Origin: SKPH01 sp051748565
GTDB lineage: Bacteria > Bacillota > Dethiobacteria > DTU022
Direction: 5' to 3'
Assembly (NCBI GenBank): GCA_051748565.1
Contig: JBNJHN010000022.1
Location: 1 to 29,150 of the forward strand
DNA: 29,150 nt
Shown here: in pieces, positions 1-8,285 of the stretch
Layout of the letters: the number at the start of each line of letters is the position of its first letter
Position numbering within the stretch: position 1 is the first letter of the stretch
Notes under the pieces: model-generated
Databases searched by the model: none
The model's input: the letters and a program-made list of their open reading frames with translations, nothing else
Told to the model about the DNA's origin: nothing
Program-made: the position numbers and the translations under genes

Positions 1-495
1 CTAATCGGGGCAATAAACGAGCGCCTGCAGCAAGAACTGGTAAAAGAGGGTCACAAGGCGGTTTTTGTGCCTGCAACCCATAATTTTGATCAAGAAACAC
101 TGCTCAGTGACTGGTCACATCGCAGTGCTGCCTGTATAGCAGGGCTTGGAACATTTGGCCTTAATCATATGCTGATTACGGAAAGCGGGTGCTGTGGCCG
201 CATTGGAAGCCTGGTTACAAGCCTTGAACTTGAACCAACCCGGCGTTATGACAGTGACCTCTGCCTTTACAGGGCAGACGGATCCTGCGGGCGCTGCCTG
301 AATAAGTGTGTTAATGATGCCCTGAAAGAAAATTACCTTGATAAAAATAAATGTTATGAAATGTGCCTGGAAAATGCCGATCGCCTGAGCGACCTGGAGA
401 GTATCGCCGATGTCTGCGGCAAATGCCTGGTCGATGTGCCCTGTTCCACCAAAATTCCGGTTAAAGAAAATTACTTAAAACCCCCTGCTGTTTAG
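1..495 (+). CDS. QueG-like 4Fe-4S protein, 3' part only
   Basis: The frame is open from base 1, so the gene begins outside the window and only its last 164 codons are here; a GTG at 67 is an internal codon. The visible part starts with a segment ending in the motif RSAACIAGLGTFGLN, followed by ITESGCCGRIGSLVT. Both resemble the cofactor-binding part of epoxyqueuosine reductase (QueG, COG1600) and related reductases. Next come a Cys-rich segment (CGRCLNKC, then CYEMC) and a last motif CGKCLVDVPC, enough for one or two iron-sulfur clusters. True QueG acts in queuosine tRNA modification, but many clostridial paralogues of this family have no known substrate, so I assign only the family. The stop codon overlaps that of the convergent next gene by four bases. 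Confidence 0.7.
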   Translation, partial: LIGAINERLQQELVKEGHKAVFVPATHNFDQETLLSDWSHRSAACIAGLGTFGLNHMLITESGCCGRIGSLVTSLELEPTRRYDSDLCLYRADGSCGRCLNKCVNDALKENYLDKNKCYEMCLENADRLSDLESIADVCGKCLVDVPCSTKIPVKENYLKPPAV

Positions 496-782
496 CCGAT
501 TGACTCAAGCAGAATAACCTGCGGAGGGCCTTCAACAGCATCTTTAATCGATTCTCTGAAGGCCAGGTAATGCGGCAAACTGCGATGCTCTTCAAGGGCT
601 TTGTCACTGGTATACTTTTCGAGGATATAGATTTCTGAAGCTCTACCCAATGGGACAAATGGATCATAGAGCAGACATTCTTTTTCTTCTTTCCGGACTA
701 CCTTGGCCATTTTAATCGTGGCTTCCGCTACTTTCTCTTCAAAACCGGGTTTTATCTTCAGCACTGCTACCAAACCGATCAC
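492..782 (-). CDS. Antibiotic biosynthesis monooxygenase (ABM) domain protein
   Basis: This 96-residue protein has the layout of the dimeric ferredoxin-like ABM/YgiN fold: an N-terminal strand (GLVAVLKIKPG), a helix, a central segment with a conserved-looking EIYILEKYTS strand, then the EEHRSLPHYLAF helix, which matches the HxxxxHF-type region of quinol monooxygenases. Family members oxidise quinols or act as heme- or aldehyde-handling enzymes, and some only bind small molecules; the substrate here cannot be told. The start is GTG at 782, eight bases after a strong AGAAGGGGG ribosome binding site; the nearby ATG at 789 is out of frame. It is a single gene, convergent with the preceding one and divergent from the export operon. 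Confidence 0.75.
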   Translation of the reverse strand: MIGLVAVLKIKPGFEEKVAEATIKMAKVVRKEEKECLLYDPFVPLGRASEIYILEKYTSDKALEEHRSLPHYLAFRESIKDAVEGPPQVILLESIG

Positions 783-906
783 CTGTCATTCCCCCTTCTA
801 TTTTATCCTAATCATTCTATAACTTGCCTATAATTCCTTCCGGGATTCTTATATCACTCAATTTAATAGAGGCCGATCAGTAAATATTTTGCACTACAAA
901 AAATCG

Positions 907-941
907 AACCTGTTGACAGGCTGGAACAGGTTAAATATAAT
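907..941 (+). promoter_or_regulatory. Consensus promoter with TetR-type operator for the export operon
   Basis: TTGACA (913-918) and TATAAT (936-941) are perfect sigma-A boxes with a 17-base spacer. A perfect 8-base inverted repeat, AACCTGTT (907-914) and AACAGGTT (925-932), brackets the -35 box, and a nested repeat CCTGT-TG-ACAGG lies at 909-920. A protein bound here would block RNA polymerase. The TetR gene at the end of the operon is the obvious candidate, but that link is an inference. Confidence 0.75.
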
Positions 942-1020
942 ATAAACAGTTGATTTAAACGTTTGATTAAAATGCAAATTTTAAATATTTGTTTTATTTA
1001 ATTAATGGAGAGATACCGGC

Positions 1021-3144
1021 ATGTTTAATTTCGGGCGATTTGTGGTCAGGTTTCGGAAGGCGATAATCGCTCTTTATCTTTTAGTGCTCATCCCTTCTGC
1101 TATCGGCTACCTGGCAACCAGTGTAAACTATGATCTTTTATCATATATGCCCGACCACCTGAATTCAAAGCAGGGCGAAGAAATTCTCGAAGAAGAATTC
1201 GCAATTTCGGGCCTCGGCCTCTTGATGGCCAGGGATAAAGCGAACTATGAAATAACCGGGCTGATCGACGAACTGGAATTAATTGCGGGAATCGATGATA
1301 TTGTCTGGTTGGGTGATTACAGTGATATTTTTGTACCCCTCGATTTTATCGACCCGCAGGTTACAGAACGGTTCGTTTCAGGAGATACGGTATTACTGCA
1401 GATCAAATTCATGGAAAGTGCCCGCAGCACCGTGACAAATGCCGCGGTCGAAGATATACAGGAGCTGGTAGCCGAAGATCCGGATCTTTATTTCGGCGGC
1501 GAACCGGCCATTTTGGTAGATATGCAGACCGGTATCGACGAAGAAATATTTATCTATACGACAATTGCCGTTTTTATGATTTTGCTTGTGCTGACGCTCT
1601 CAAGCTCACATTATCTTGACCCGATTCTATTCCTTACAGCGGTTGGCGTTGCAATCATAATCAATATGGGCTCAAATATATTTCAGGGAGAAATATCTTT
1701 TCTCACGGCATCGATCGCCGCCGTCATGCAGCTGGGCATTTCACTGGACTATGCTATTTTCCTGATGCATCGCTTCGAAGAAGAGAAAGAGAAACACGGC
1801 AGCACTGAAGAGGCCATGGCTGCAACAATCAATAAAACTGCTGTAACCGTAGCAGCAAGCGCCCTGACCACTATCGGTGGTTTCGCTGCCCTGATGGTGA
1901 TGCAAAACGGTATAGGCGGGGACATGGGAATAGTTTTAGGCAAAGGGATCGTTGTAAGCCTGGTCGTCACCCTGACCCTTTTACCCGGTTTAATCCTTAC
2001 TTTCTATCGCTTCAACAGCCGTTACAGGCACCGTATTTTGCTGCCGTCGTTTAAACCGCTGTCGGGGCTGATTGTTAAATACAGATGGGTATTCGTCATT
2101 GTTTTCCTGGTTATCGCCATACCTGCCTACCTGGGCCAAAAGAATGTTGATTACTACTATTCAAACAGGCACTTCCTGCCGCGTGACTCACAGGCAGCAG
2201 CGGCAACAGATGCAATAATGGATCAATATGGCGCCGTTGATATTGCTTATGTGATTACACCCGACCGGGGCCGACAGCAGGAAAGCGAAATGGTTAAACT
2301 GATTAAGAATATTGAAAACGTCGATTCTGTGATGGCAATATCTGAACAGGTCGATATGGCTATACCGGATATTATAATTCCGGAAGAGGCCCTTGCTGAA
2401 TTCAGGGGCGGGAAATACCGAAATATAATGGTATTTTTATCAGAAGCGGAGGATGAACAATTGCTTTTTGCCACGGTGGATCAGATCCGCGAAATGGCGG
2501 CATCTATGTCCCATGAGTATTACGTGACTGGTCCCTCTGCCTTAACCCGCGATATGGCTGCTCTTTCCCGGGCTGATGCCCCTAATGTTCTCCTGGTTTC
2601 GGTGGCAGCAATAAGCCTGATCATTGCCCTGGCCATGAAATCCCTTACCCTGCCCCTGGTTCTGGTTCTCGCTGTTCAGCTGGCGATCTGGATCAACATC
2701 AGTCTTCTGTATTTCCAGGACCAAACCGTTTCGTCGCTGACCCCGATTATTATCGGCGCCATTCAGCTCGGGGCCACGGTGGATTACGCCATTTTATATA
2801 CCCTGCGCTATCGTGAAAATATTGCCCTGCTGCCGGGAAAATTCAAAGCCGCTAAAAAGACAATTGAAGATACCGGCCGCTCAATATTAACCAGCGCGTT
2901 GATTCTATTTTCAGCCACTTTTGGCATTTCATTAATTGCCGGGATAAAAACAACCAGGGAAATGACCATGCTGATCGGCAGGGGGGCCCTGATCAGCATG
3001 GTTGTCATCTTTACCCTGCTGCCGGCTTTACTGCTGATTGGTGATAAAATAATTACCCGGACTACTGCCGGCTGGACAAAAAATGGCGACACGATTTCCG
3101 GGAATGGAAAACTGCCATCAGGAGGTTTAAATAATGACTCATAA
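1021..3144 (+). CDS. RND superfamily exporter of the MMPL type
   Basis: A 707-residue membrane transporter with two homologous halves. The first has a membrane segment near residues 13-31, an extracytoplasmic loop to about 172, then a bundle of helices to about 335. The second repeats this from about 355, with its helix bundle at about 520-675. The signature GISLDYAIFLMHRFEEE (near 239) is mirrored by GATVDYAILYTLRYRE (near 584); these buried Asp residues are typical of proton-driven MMPL/YdfJ-type pumps. The family exports lipids, siderophores or toxic amphiphiles; the substrate is not evident here. It leads a three-gene operon and overlaps the next gene by 11 bases, which suggests translational coupling. 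GGAGAG precedes the ATG start. Confidence 0.9.
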   Translation: MFNFGRFVVRFRKAIIALYLLVLIPSAIGYLATSVNYDLLSYMPDHLNSKQGEEILEEEFAISGLGLLMARDKANYEITGLIDELELIAGIDDIVWLGDYSDIFVPLDFIDPQVTERFVSGDTVLLQIKFMESARSTVTNAAVEDIQELVAEDPDLYFGGEPAILVDMQTGIDEEIFIYTTIAVFMILLVLTLSSSHYLDPILFLTAVGVAIIINMGSNIFQGEISFLTASIAAVMQLGISLDYAIFLMHRFEEEKEKHGSTEEAMAATINKTAVTVAASALTTIGGFAALMVMQNGIGGDMGIVLGKGIVVSLVVTLTLLPGLILTFYRFNSRYRHRILLPSFKPLSGLIVKYRWVFVIVFLVIAIPAYLGQKNVDYYYSNRHFLPRDSQAAAATDAIMDQYGAVDIAYVITPDRGRQQESEMVKLIKNIENVDSVMAISEQVDMAIPDIIIPEEALAEFRGGKYRNIMVFLSEAEDEQLLFATVDQIREMAASMSHEYYVTGPSALTRDMAALSRADAPNVLLVSVAAISLIIALAMKSLTLPLVLVLAVQLAIWINISLLYFQDQTVSSLTPIIIGAIQLGATVDYAILYTLRYRENIALLPGKFKAAKKTIEDTGRSILTSALILFSATFGISLIAGIKTTREMTMLIGRGALISMVVIFTLLPALLLIGDKIITRTTAGWTKNGDTISGNGKLPSGGLNNDS

Positions 3145-5083
3145 AACTATTCGTCCCATAATATCACTGCTGATTGCCCTGGTGGCTATCGGCTCCGGCA
3201 TATTCTACACAGCCTTCAACAATGGCGCTGATACGGACGAAACTTATAATTTTGCTTCAATGAATAAAGGCAAAACGGATAAGTTTGTCCCGGGAGAAGA
3301 AACTCCTGCTCAAAAAAACGAAACTGTTTATGTCCTGCTCGATCATTATGGATCTGTAACCAGTCAGAATATTGTTAACCGCGTTTACGGTCAGGTTGAC
3401 CCCTCGGCATCAACTGTAGTTGATTATGGTCGCTATATTTCTGTTGAAAATATGGTTGCCGCTGCTGAGCCGGTCATGGAAGAAACCCGCCTGCTCTGGG
3501 ACAGCAGGCTGCTTAACGGAGAAGATCTATATTACGAAGGCATCCTTGATAAGAATCCGCCTGTCAGTGTAAACATAGCTTATTACCTGGACGGCGAACC
3601 GATCAGCGCTGCGGATTTAGCAGGTAAAAGCGGGCGCCTGGACCTGGTGATCAAAGCTAAAAATAATCTCCGCTATGAAGAACCGATCAGCTACTATGAT
3701 TATGAAGGCAAATTAAGAACTGTTGAAGACACAAATTACGTTCCTTTCCTGGTCCAGGGAGAGCTGGAAGCAGATCTAAACCGTTTCTCGAATATTAATA
3801 CCGGTGACGGGATTAATATAATTACCGGACAGAGCGCCAGAATAAATTTCATGATCTTCCCTTACCCGGAAGAAGAGATAACCATCAGTATGGATGGAGA
3901 AGATATTGAACTGGCAAAAATCACTTTCGTTATAAGCCCTCAGATCCCTCCCCTGCCTGATGTGGACATAGAAGATGATTTGATGGCAATGTTGAAAGGT
4001 ATTTCCCTGCTCAGTGAGGGGATGAAAGAGCTTTCATCCGGCGCCGATCAGCTGCTGCAGGGTCTGACCCGGTTTCAGAATGAAAGCAGCAGCCTCTATG
4101 CAGGAATTGGCGATATGGATACTTTAATTGAAGGGTACAGGCGGCTGAGCGTACAATACAGAGCGTTAATGGACGATGCAGATTTGGCAGAAATAGCCGG
4201 AGCTTTAAGTGCCCTGCAAATACTGCTGGTGCAGGCAGACGAAATACCCGGACCGGCAATAATAACTGAAGATATCAAAATGGTGGCCGAAAATTCGGAC
4301 CGGCTGGCAAAACATATTGAGGAATTTAACAGCAGCCTCGCTGCTCTGGGTAATACAAGCTTGCCGATCAGGCAGGAGGCTGAAAGATTAATTGCTGAAA
4401 ATGAGCCCGGTTCAAATCTTCACCAGCTGGGGCTTATCCTGCTGGAACGGGAGGCGCAGGTTGATAAAGCGCTCTCTGAAAAGAATTTGATCGATAGAAC
4501 CACCGGTGAACTGGGCACCGCTGTCGGCACTCTCAACAGTAGATGGGCCAACAGCTACGCACCGGGTTTGCAGGCCCTGCAGGAGCTCGACAATTTACTG
4601 GCAGGCGATGCAGCTGCGATGCTGGAAGAGCTGCCGGCTTTAATCGATCAGCTCTCTGGTTACGAGAGTTATTTTGAACAGATAGAGAGCGTTCTGGCCG
4701 GTTTAGACAATATGGCGGAAAACCTGGCCCTGCTGCCCGGGGCACTGGACGAACTGGCATCCGGTCAGGCGCAGCTCAGCGCCGGCTTGAGAGAATTGCG
4801 TGAGAGAGGTATTTTGGCCATGGAAAAAGGATTAATCGAAGGCATTAACGAATCTAGATTTGGTGCAGCCAAAATCGACCTGATGAAAAAACTGGCCGAT
4901 GATTATAAATCATATGCCGATAACGAATATAACCGCCACAGCGAAGTCCAGTTTATCATGCAAACCGATCCAATCAGAATTAGCCAGCCATCCGGTAAGC
5001 AGCTGGAAGAGGACCCGAAATTAGAAGACAACAAATACTGGTATGCGGCTCTTTGGGCAAAGATAACTAATTTATTTTATTAA
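3134..5083 (+). CDS. YhgE/Pip-like coiled-coil protein, single membrane anchor
   Basis: This 649-residue protein has one N-terminal membrane segment (about residues 7-25) and then a long, probably extracytoplasmic, helical body. Leu/Gly heptad-like repeats of the YhgE type are visible near 290-312 (LLSEGMKELSSGADQL) and near 538-560 (LASGQAQLSAGLREL). YhgE/Pip proteins usually end in a block of membrane helices of the ABC-2 type; none is present here, and the chain ends in a mildly hydrophobic tail, ALWAKITNLFY. It starts at ATG with an AGGAGG site inside the end of the transporter gene, so the two are probably made together. I infer that it is an accessory factor for the MMPL pump, in the way that MMPL and YhgE-type genes often sit together in Bacillota. 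Confidence 0.65.
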   Translation: MTHKTIRPIISLLIALVAIGSGIFYTAFNNGADTDETYNFASMNKGKTDKFVPGEETPAQKNETVYVLLDHYGSVTSQNIVNRVYGQVDPSASTVVDYGRYISVENMVAAAEPVMEETRLLWDSRLLNGEDLYYEGILDKNPPVSVNIAYYLDGEPISAADLAGKSGRLDLVIKAKNNLRYEEPISYYDYEGKLRTVEDTNYVPFLVQGELEADLNRFSNINTGDGINIITGQSARINFMIFPYPEEEITISMDGEDIELAKITFVISPQIPPLPDVDIEDDLMAMLKGISLLSEGMKELSSGADQLLQGLTRFQNESSSLYAGIGDMDTLIEGYRRLSVQYRALMDDADLAEIAGALSALQILLVQADEIPGPAIITEDIKMVAENSDRLAKHIEEFNSSLAALGNTSLPIRQEAERLIAENEPGSNLHQLGLILLEREAQVDKALSEKNLIDRTTGELGTAVGTLNSRWANSYAPGLQALQELDNLLAGDAAAMLEELPALIDQLSGYESYFEQIESVLAGLDNMAENLALLPGALDELASGQAQLSAGLRELRERGILAMEKGLIEGINESRFGAAKIDLMKKLADDYKSYADNEYNRHSEVQFIMQTDPIRISQPSGKQLEEDPKLEDNKYWYAALWAKITNLFY

Positions 5084-5099
5084 AGTGGGGTTTATTACC

Positions 5100-5690
5100 A
5101 TGGCTGAAAATAAAACCGATACCCGTTCCCGGATCCTGGAGGCGGCCGCCGATATTATCGGCAAAGAGAGAAATTTAAACCTGACCGTAAGAGAAATTGC
5201 CAACCGGGCTGCAGTTAATATTGCCTCGATTAATTATCATTTCCAATCAAAGGAAAATCTAATTAACGAGGTTGAACTGCTGCTTATGGAAAAAATACGC
5301 TTTATCTATAAAAACCTTAATGATGATTCGTTAACTGCCCGCGAAAGGCTGATTAACTGGGGAGAAAACCTGATCAAACACCTGATTGATTACCCCGGCA
5401 TAATCTATTTAATCGGCACCAGGGTTTTGGAAAGAGAAAATACCTGTATTAACCAGTATTTAACCCTGATGGAAACCGACATTGCTCCCCTGGTAAAAGA
5501 GCTGACCGGCACTGAAGATGATACCATTGCCAGTTTTAAAGTCCTTCATTTAATCTCGGGGGTAGTCTACCCCATTCTTATATTTTCCAGCACCGATGAC
5601 TCCGCTGTTATTGATATTAGTGATCCGGCAACCCGCAAACTATACGTAACCTCACTAATCACAAGTATTGAAATGGCTAAAAATGTTTGA
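5100..5690 (+). CDS. TetR/AcrR family transcriptional regulator
   Basis: A 196-residue regulator. The N-terminal region has the TetR helix-turn-helix (LTVREIANRAAVNIASINYHF, split here as residues about 28-40 and 41-50), ending in the typical YHF-QSKENL segment. The remaining all-helical part is the ligand and dimer domain, which diverges too much to name a ligand. I chose the ATG at 5100, nine bases after a GTGGGG purine stretch; a GTG at 5085 in the same frame would add five residues and cannot be excluded. It is the last gene of the export operon, 16 bases after the YhgE-like gene. It most likely represses the operon through the inverted repeat at 907-932, inducible by an export substrate. 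Confidence 0.85.
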   Translation: MAENKTDTRSRILEAAADIIGKERNLNLTVREIANRAAVNIASINYHFQSKENLINEVELLLMEKIRFIYKNLNDDSLTARERLINWGENLIKHLIDYPGIIYLIGTRVLERENTCINQYLTLMETDIAPLVKELTGTEDDTIASFKVLHLISGVVYPILIFSSTDDSAVIDISDPATRKLYVTSLITSIEMAKNV

Positions 5691-5775
5691 CCGTTTAAAT
5701 TTATCCTAATAATCTGCTTAAATCCTCATGATGTGATAACCATTGTAATAATATTAATCCTGCCTCCGCAAATTG

Positions 5776-6348
5776 TTAAGAGACCATTTTCTTATCCCGG
5801 TTCAGGTGAAGAATTGATTTTGTATCCGGATCGACATTGCCGTAAATAATGAAAATCAGGATCTCTTCAATAAAACCGATTATATAAATTAAAATTACCA
5901 GCCTTACAAAAAGGGTTGTATCAAACCAGAAAGAAGCAACTATGACCAAAAACACCAAAACCGCATTCATTCGTAAAATGAATGTATGCATCATAACCGG
6001 CCGTCGAAACAAGATCCCTGAAAGAATAAAAGAAAAACCGAGCAGCGAAAAAAATACAACCAGGTAGATATTGTTAGCAGCTATCGCTTCAGGCTGCAGG
6101 TAGTATAAAAAATATGCTGATGAAATATAGAAAAAGAGATCTGCCAGGGAATCAAGTTCTTTGCCGAATTTTGTAACCTGATTAAGCTTACGGGCTGCAA
6201 TCCCATCAAACAAGTCAGTAGAGCCTACCAGTATATATGTAATCAAAAATAGCTCGTTATAGCCATAACGCAAAAGCAGGTAGAGGCCCGGAAGGAATAA
6301 TACTCTGGATAAAGATAACAGATTGGGCAGGGTTAACCTTACAGCCAT
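5776..6348 (-). CDS. CDP-alcohol phosphatidyltransferase family enzyme
   Basis: A 190-residue integral membrane enzyme that joins a CDP-activated lipid to an alcohol with release of CMP. The complete family signature D-x2-D-G-x2-A-R-x8-G-x3-D-x3-D is present at D45, D48, G49, A52, R53, G62, D66 and D70, so the metal site is intact. Several hydrophobic helices follow, as in PgsA-type proteins. Length and sequence fit phosphatidylglycerophosphate synthase-like members, but the alcohol acceptor (glycerol phosphate, inositol phosphate, serine) cannot be fixed, and this may be an extra paralogue rather than the housekeeping enzyme. It lies 49 bases downstream of the adenine deaminase gene on the same strand and is probably cotranscribed, although no functional link is known. 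Confidence 0.85.
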   Translation of the reverse strand: MAVRLTLPNLLSLSRVLFLPGLYLLLRYGYNELFLITYILVGSTDLFDGIAARKLNQVTKFGKELDSLADLFFYISSAYFLYYLQPEAIAANNIYLVVFFSLLGFSFILSGILFRRPVMMHTFILRMNAVLVFLVIVASFWFDTTLFVRLVILIYIIGFIEEILIFIIYGNVDPDTKSILHLNRDKKMVS

Positions 6349-6397
6349 AACTTATCCTCCTCGTAAACCAGTCGGTTAATGATAACACAAGTTCATT

Positions 6398-8143
6398 TTA
6401 TAAGAAACTGAAGTTATCAACATCAAAAAGACCGCGATCGGTTATTTTTAGGGAAGGAATTACCGGTAGAGCCAGAAAAGAAAGGGTCAGAAACGGCTGG
6501 GGCAGGCTGACACCGAGTTCCCTGGCCGCCGCCAGAAGCTTCTCCATCCCCAAGGCCACAATACCGGCAGGCTCGGAAGTCATCAGCCCTGCCACTGGCA
6601 GAGGCAGGCAGGCTTTGATCCGACTACTGCCATCAACGACAATAAATCCTCCTCCGACTCTGGCTAATTCATTTACTGCAGTGGCCATTGCCTTCCCTTC
6701 AACCCCTGCCACAATTATATTGTGGGAATCGTGGGCTACGCTGGATGCAATAGCTCCCTGTTTCAGACCAATTCCCTGCACAAGTCCTGCTGCAAGACGG
6801 CCGCTGGCCTTATGCCTTTCAATTATAGCGATCCTGTTAATACCGGTTTGAGAGCCTGCTTTTATCGTACCATCGCTGTTGCAGGAAACTTTCAGGAATA
6901 ATTTTTCTGTTGTCAGCTGCCCTGGCATTACCCCGATTACCGCTGTATTCCCTTCAGGCAAACTCAGGCTAAAATCCTGTTCACTAACCGCTCGCGCTAT
7001 TTTTACCGACTGCAGAGCCGACTGCGGCGGCTTGTACGCCGGGATAGGAGAAGTTAACCGGCCTTCACGTGCCACGACTCGACCGTCTTTCACCACCAGG
7101 CTAACCTTAAAACTTCTTAAATCTTCAAAAGCAACCAGATCGGCCCGGAAAGCGGGCGCCAGTGCACCGCGCTCGTAAAGCCTGTAGTGCCTGGCCGGGT
7201 TAATGGTTGCTATCTTGATCATCTGGAATGGATCTCCGCCCAGGGAGACCGCTGTTTTAAGCAGTTCGTCAAGATGTCCCTTGCCAAGCAATTCACCCGC
7301 CTCACGATCGTCACTACCAAACATGAAAGCATGGGCAGTTGCACTGTTAACCAGCGGGAGCAGTTCTTCCAGGCTCGAAGAGGCTGAACCGTGTCTGATA
7401 ATTATTTTCATACCGCACTGCAGCTTCTCCAGGGCTTCTTCAGCGGAAATGCATTCATGATCTGTGGTAATACCGGCACTAAGATAGGCCTGTAAGCCGG
7501 TACCGCCGACTGCAGGTACATGACCGTCAATCACCTTCCCGGCACTATGAGCAGCTATTATTTTCGCCAGCACTTCCTGTTCTCCGTCCAATAGACCCGG
7601 GTAGTTCATCATCTCACCCAGACCAACCACACGCGGCTCTTTAAGCAGATGGGCTGCCTGTTCCGCATTTAATTCTGCGCCCGCTGTCTCCAAAGCCGTC
7701 GCAGGCACACATGACGGAACAGTAAAGAAAAAATTACAGGGCAATCCTTCAGCTGCATCCAGCATCAGGTTAACACCACCGACGCCCAAAACATTGGCAA
7801 TTTCATGCGGATCATTGATCACACATGTTGTGCCGTGAGCTACAAGAACCCGAGCCAATTCCGGTGGAAGCAGGAGAGTGCTTTCGATATGAAGGTGGGC
7901 GTCAATCAGACCGGGGGCCAGGTATTTACCATCCAGGTCAATTATTTCTTTTCCTTCTCTATACTCACTTCCAATGGCAGCTATCAGACCATCCTGTACA
8001 GCAAGGTTAGCCACAGTAATTTCACTACTGAAAATATTGACAATGCGCCCGTTTTTGAGAAGCAGATCGGCAGGTTGTTCACCTTTTGCTACAGCCAGAC
8101 GGTTACGCATTTCCGTAAAAAAAGCCTCTTCGCTTTTTTTCAT
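6398..8143 (-). CDS. ade: Adenine deaminase
   Basis: A 581-residue amidohydrolase (COG1001) that converts adenine to hypoxanthine and ammonia in purine salvage. The N-terminal metal-binding HxHxE is visible in GLIDAHLHIEST (H83, H85, E87), followed by INDPHEIANVLG, IDGHVPAVGG and TTDHECISAEEA, which supply the other His and Glu ligands typical of bacterial adenine deaminases. The C-terminal half contains the family block GIGLKQGAIASSVAHDSHN. Length is normal for the family. The ATG at 8143 follows GGAGG at a good distance; the upstream in-frame TTG at 8158 overlaps that site and is not used. I saw no purine riboswitch in the 142-base divergent region before it. Confidence 0.93.
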   Translation of the reverse strand: MKKSEEAFFTEMRNRLAVAKGEQPADLLLKNGRIVNIFSSEITVANLAVQDGLIAAIGSEYREGKEIIDLDGKYLAPGLIDAHLHIESTLLLPPELARVLVAHGTTCVINDPHEIANVLGVGGVNLMLDAAEGLPCNFFFTVPSCVPATALETAGAELNAEQAAHLLKEPRVVGLGEMMNYPGLLDGEQEVLAKIIAAHSAGKVIDGHVPAVGGTGLQAYLSAGITTDHECISAEEALEKLQCGMKIIIRHGSASSSLEELLPLVNSATAHAFMFGSDDREAGELLGKGHLDELLKTAVSLGGDPFQMIKIATINPARHYRLYERGALAPAFRADLVAFEDLRSFKVSLVVKDGRVVAREGRLTSPIPAYKPPQSALQSVKIARAVSEQDFSLSLPEGNTAVIGVMPGQLTTEKLFLKVSCNSDGTIKAGSQTGINRIAIIERHKASGRLAAGLVQGIGLKQGAIASSVAHDSHNIIVAGVEGKAMATAVNELARVGGGFIVVDGSSRIKACLPLPVAGLMTSEPAGIVALGMEKLLAAARELGVSLPQPFLTLSFLALPVIPSLKITDRGLFDVDNFSFL

Positions 8144-8285
8144 ATTGATTGCCTCCAATTAATTTACAGTTTACCTCGTTTGATATATTCCCTGTCGGAA
8201 GCTGCTCTTCCTTTTTGGATAAGGAACCGTTTCTGCTTTTCTATTGTCAAAGTTATTGCAGGATGAAACCAGGGGGGTAATATAA

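Noticed and set aside
4900..5099. GTG 5085 as the regulator start
   Set aside because: It lacks a binding site of its own, whereas ATG 5100 has purines at a suitable distance; it is mentioned as an alternative only.
8144..8285. Purine riboswitch before adenine deaminase
   Set aside because: Only 142 bases separate the divergent genes, and the conserved loops and three-way junction of the purine class are not visible.
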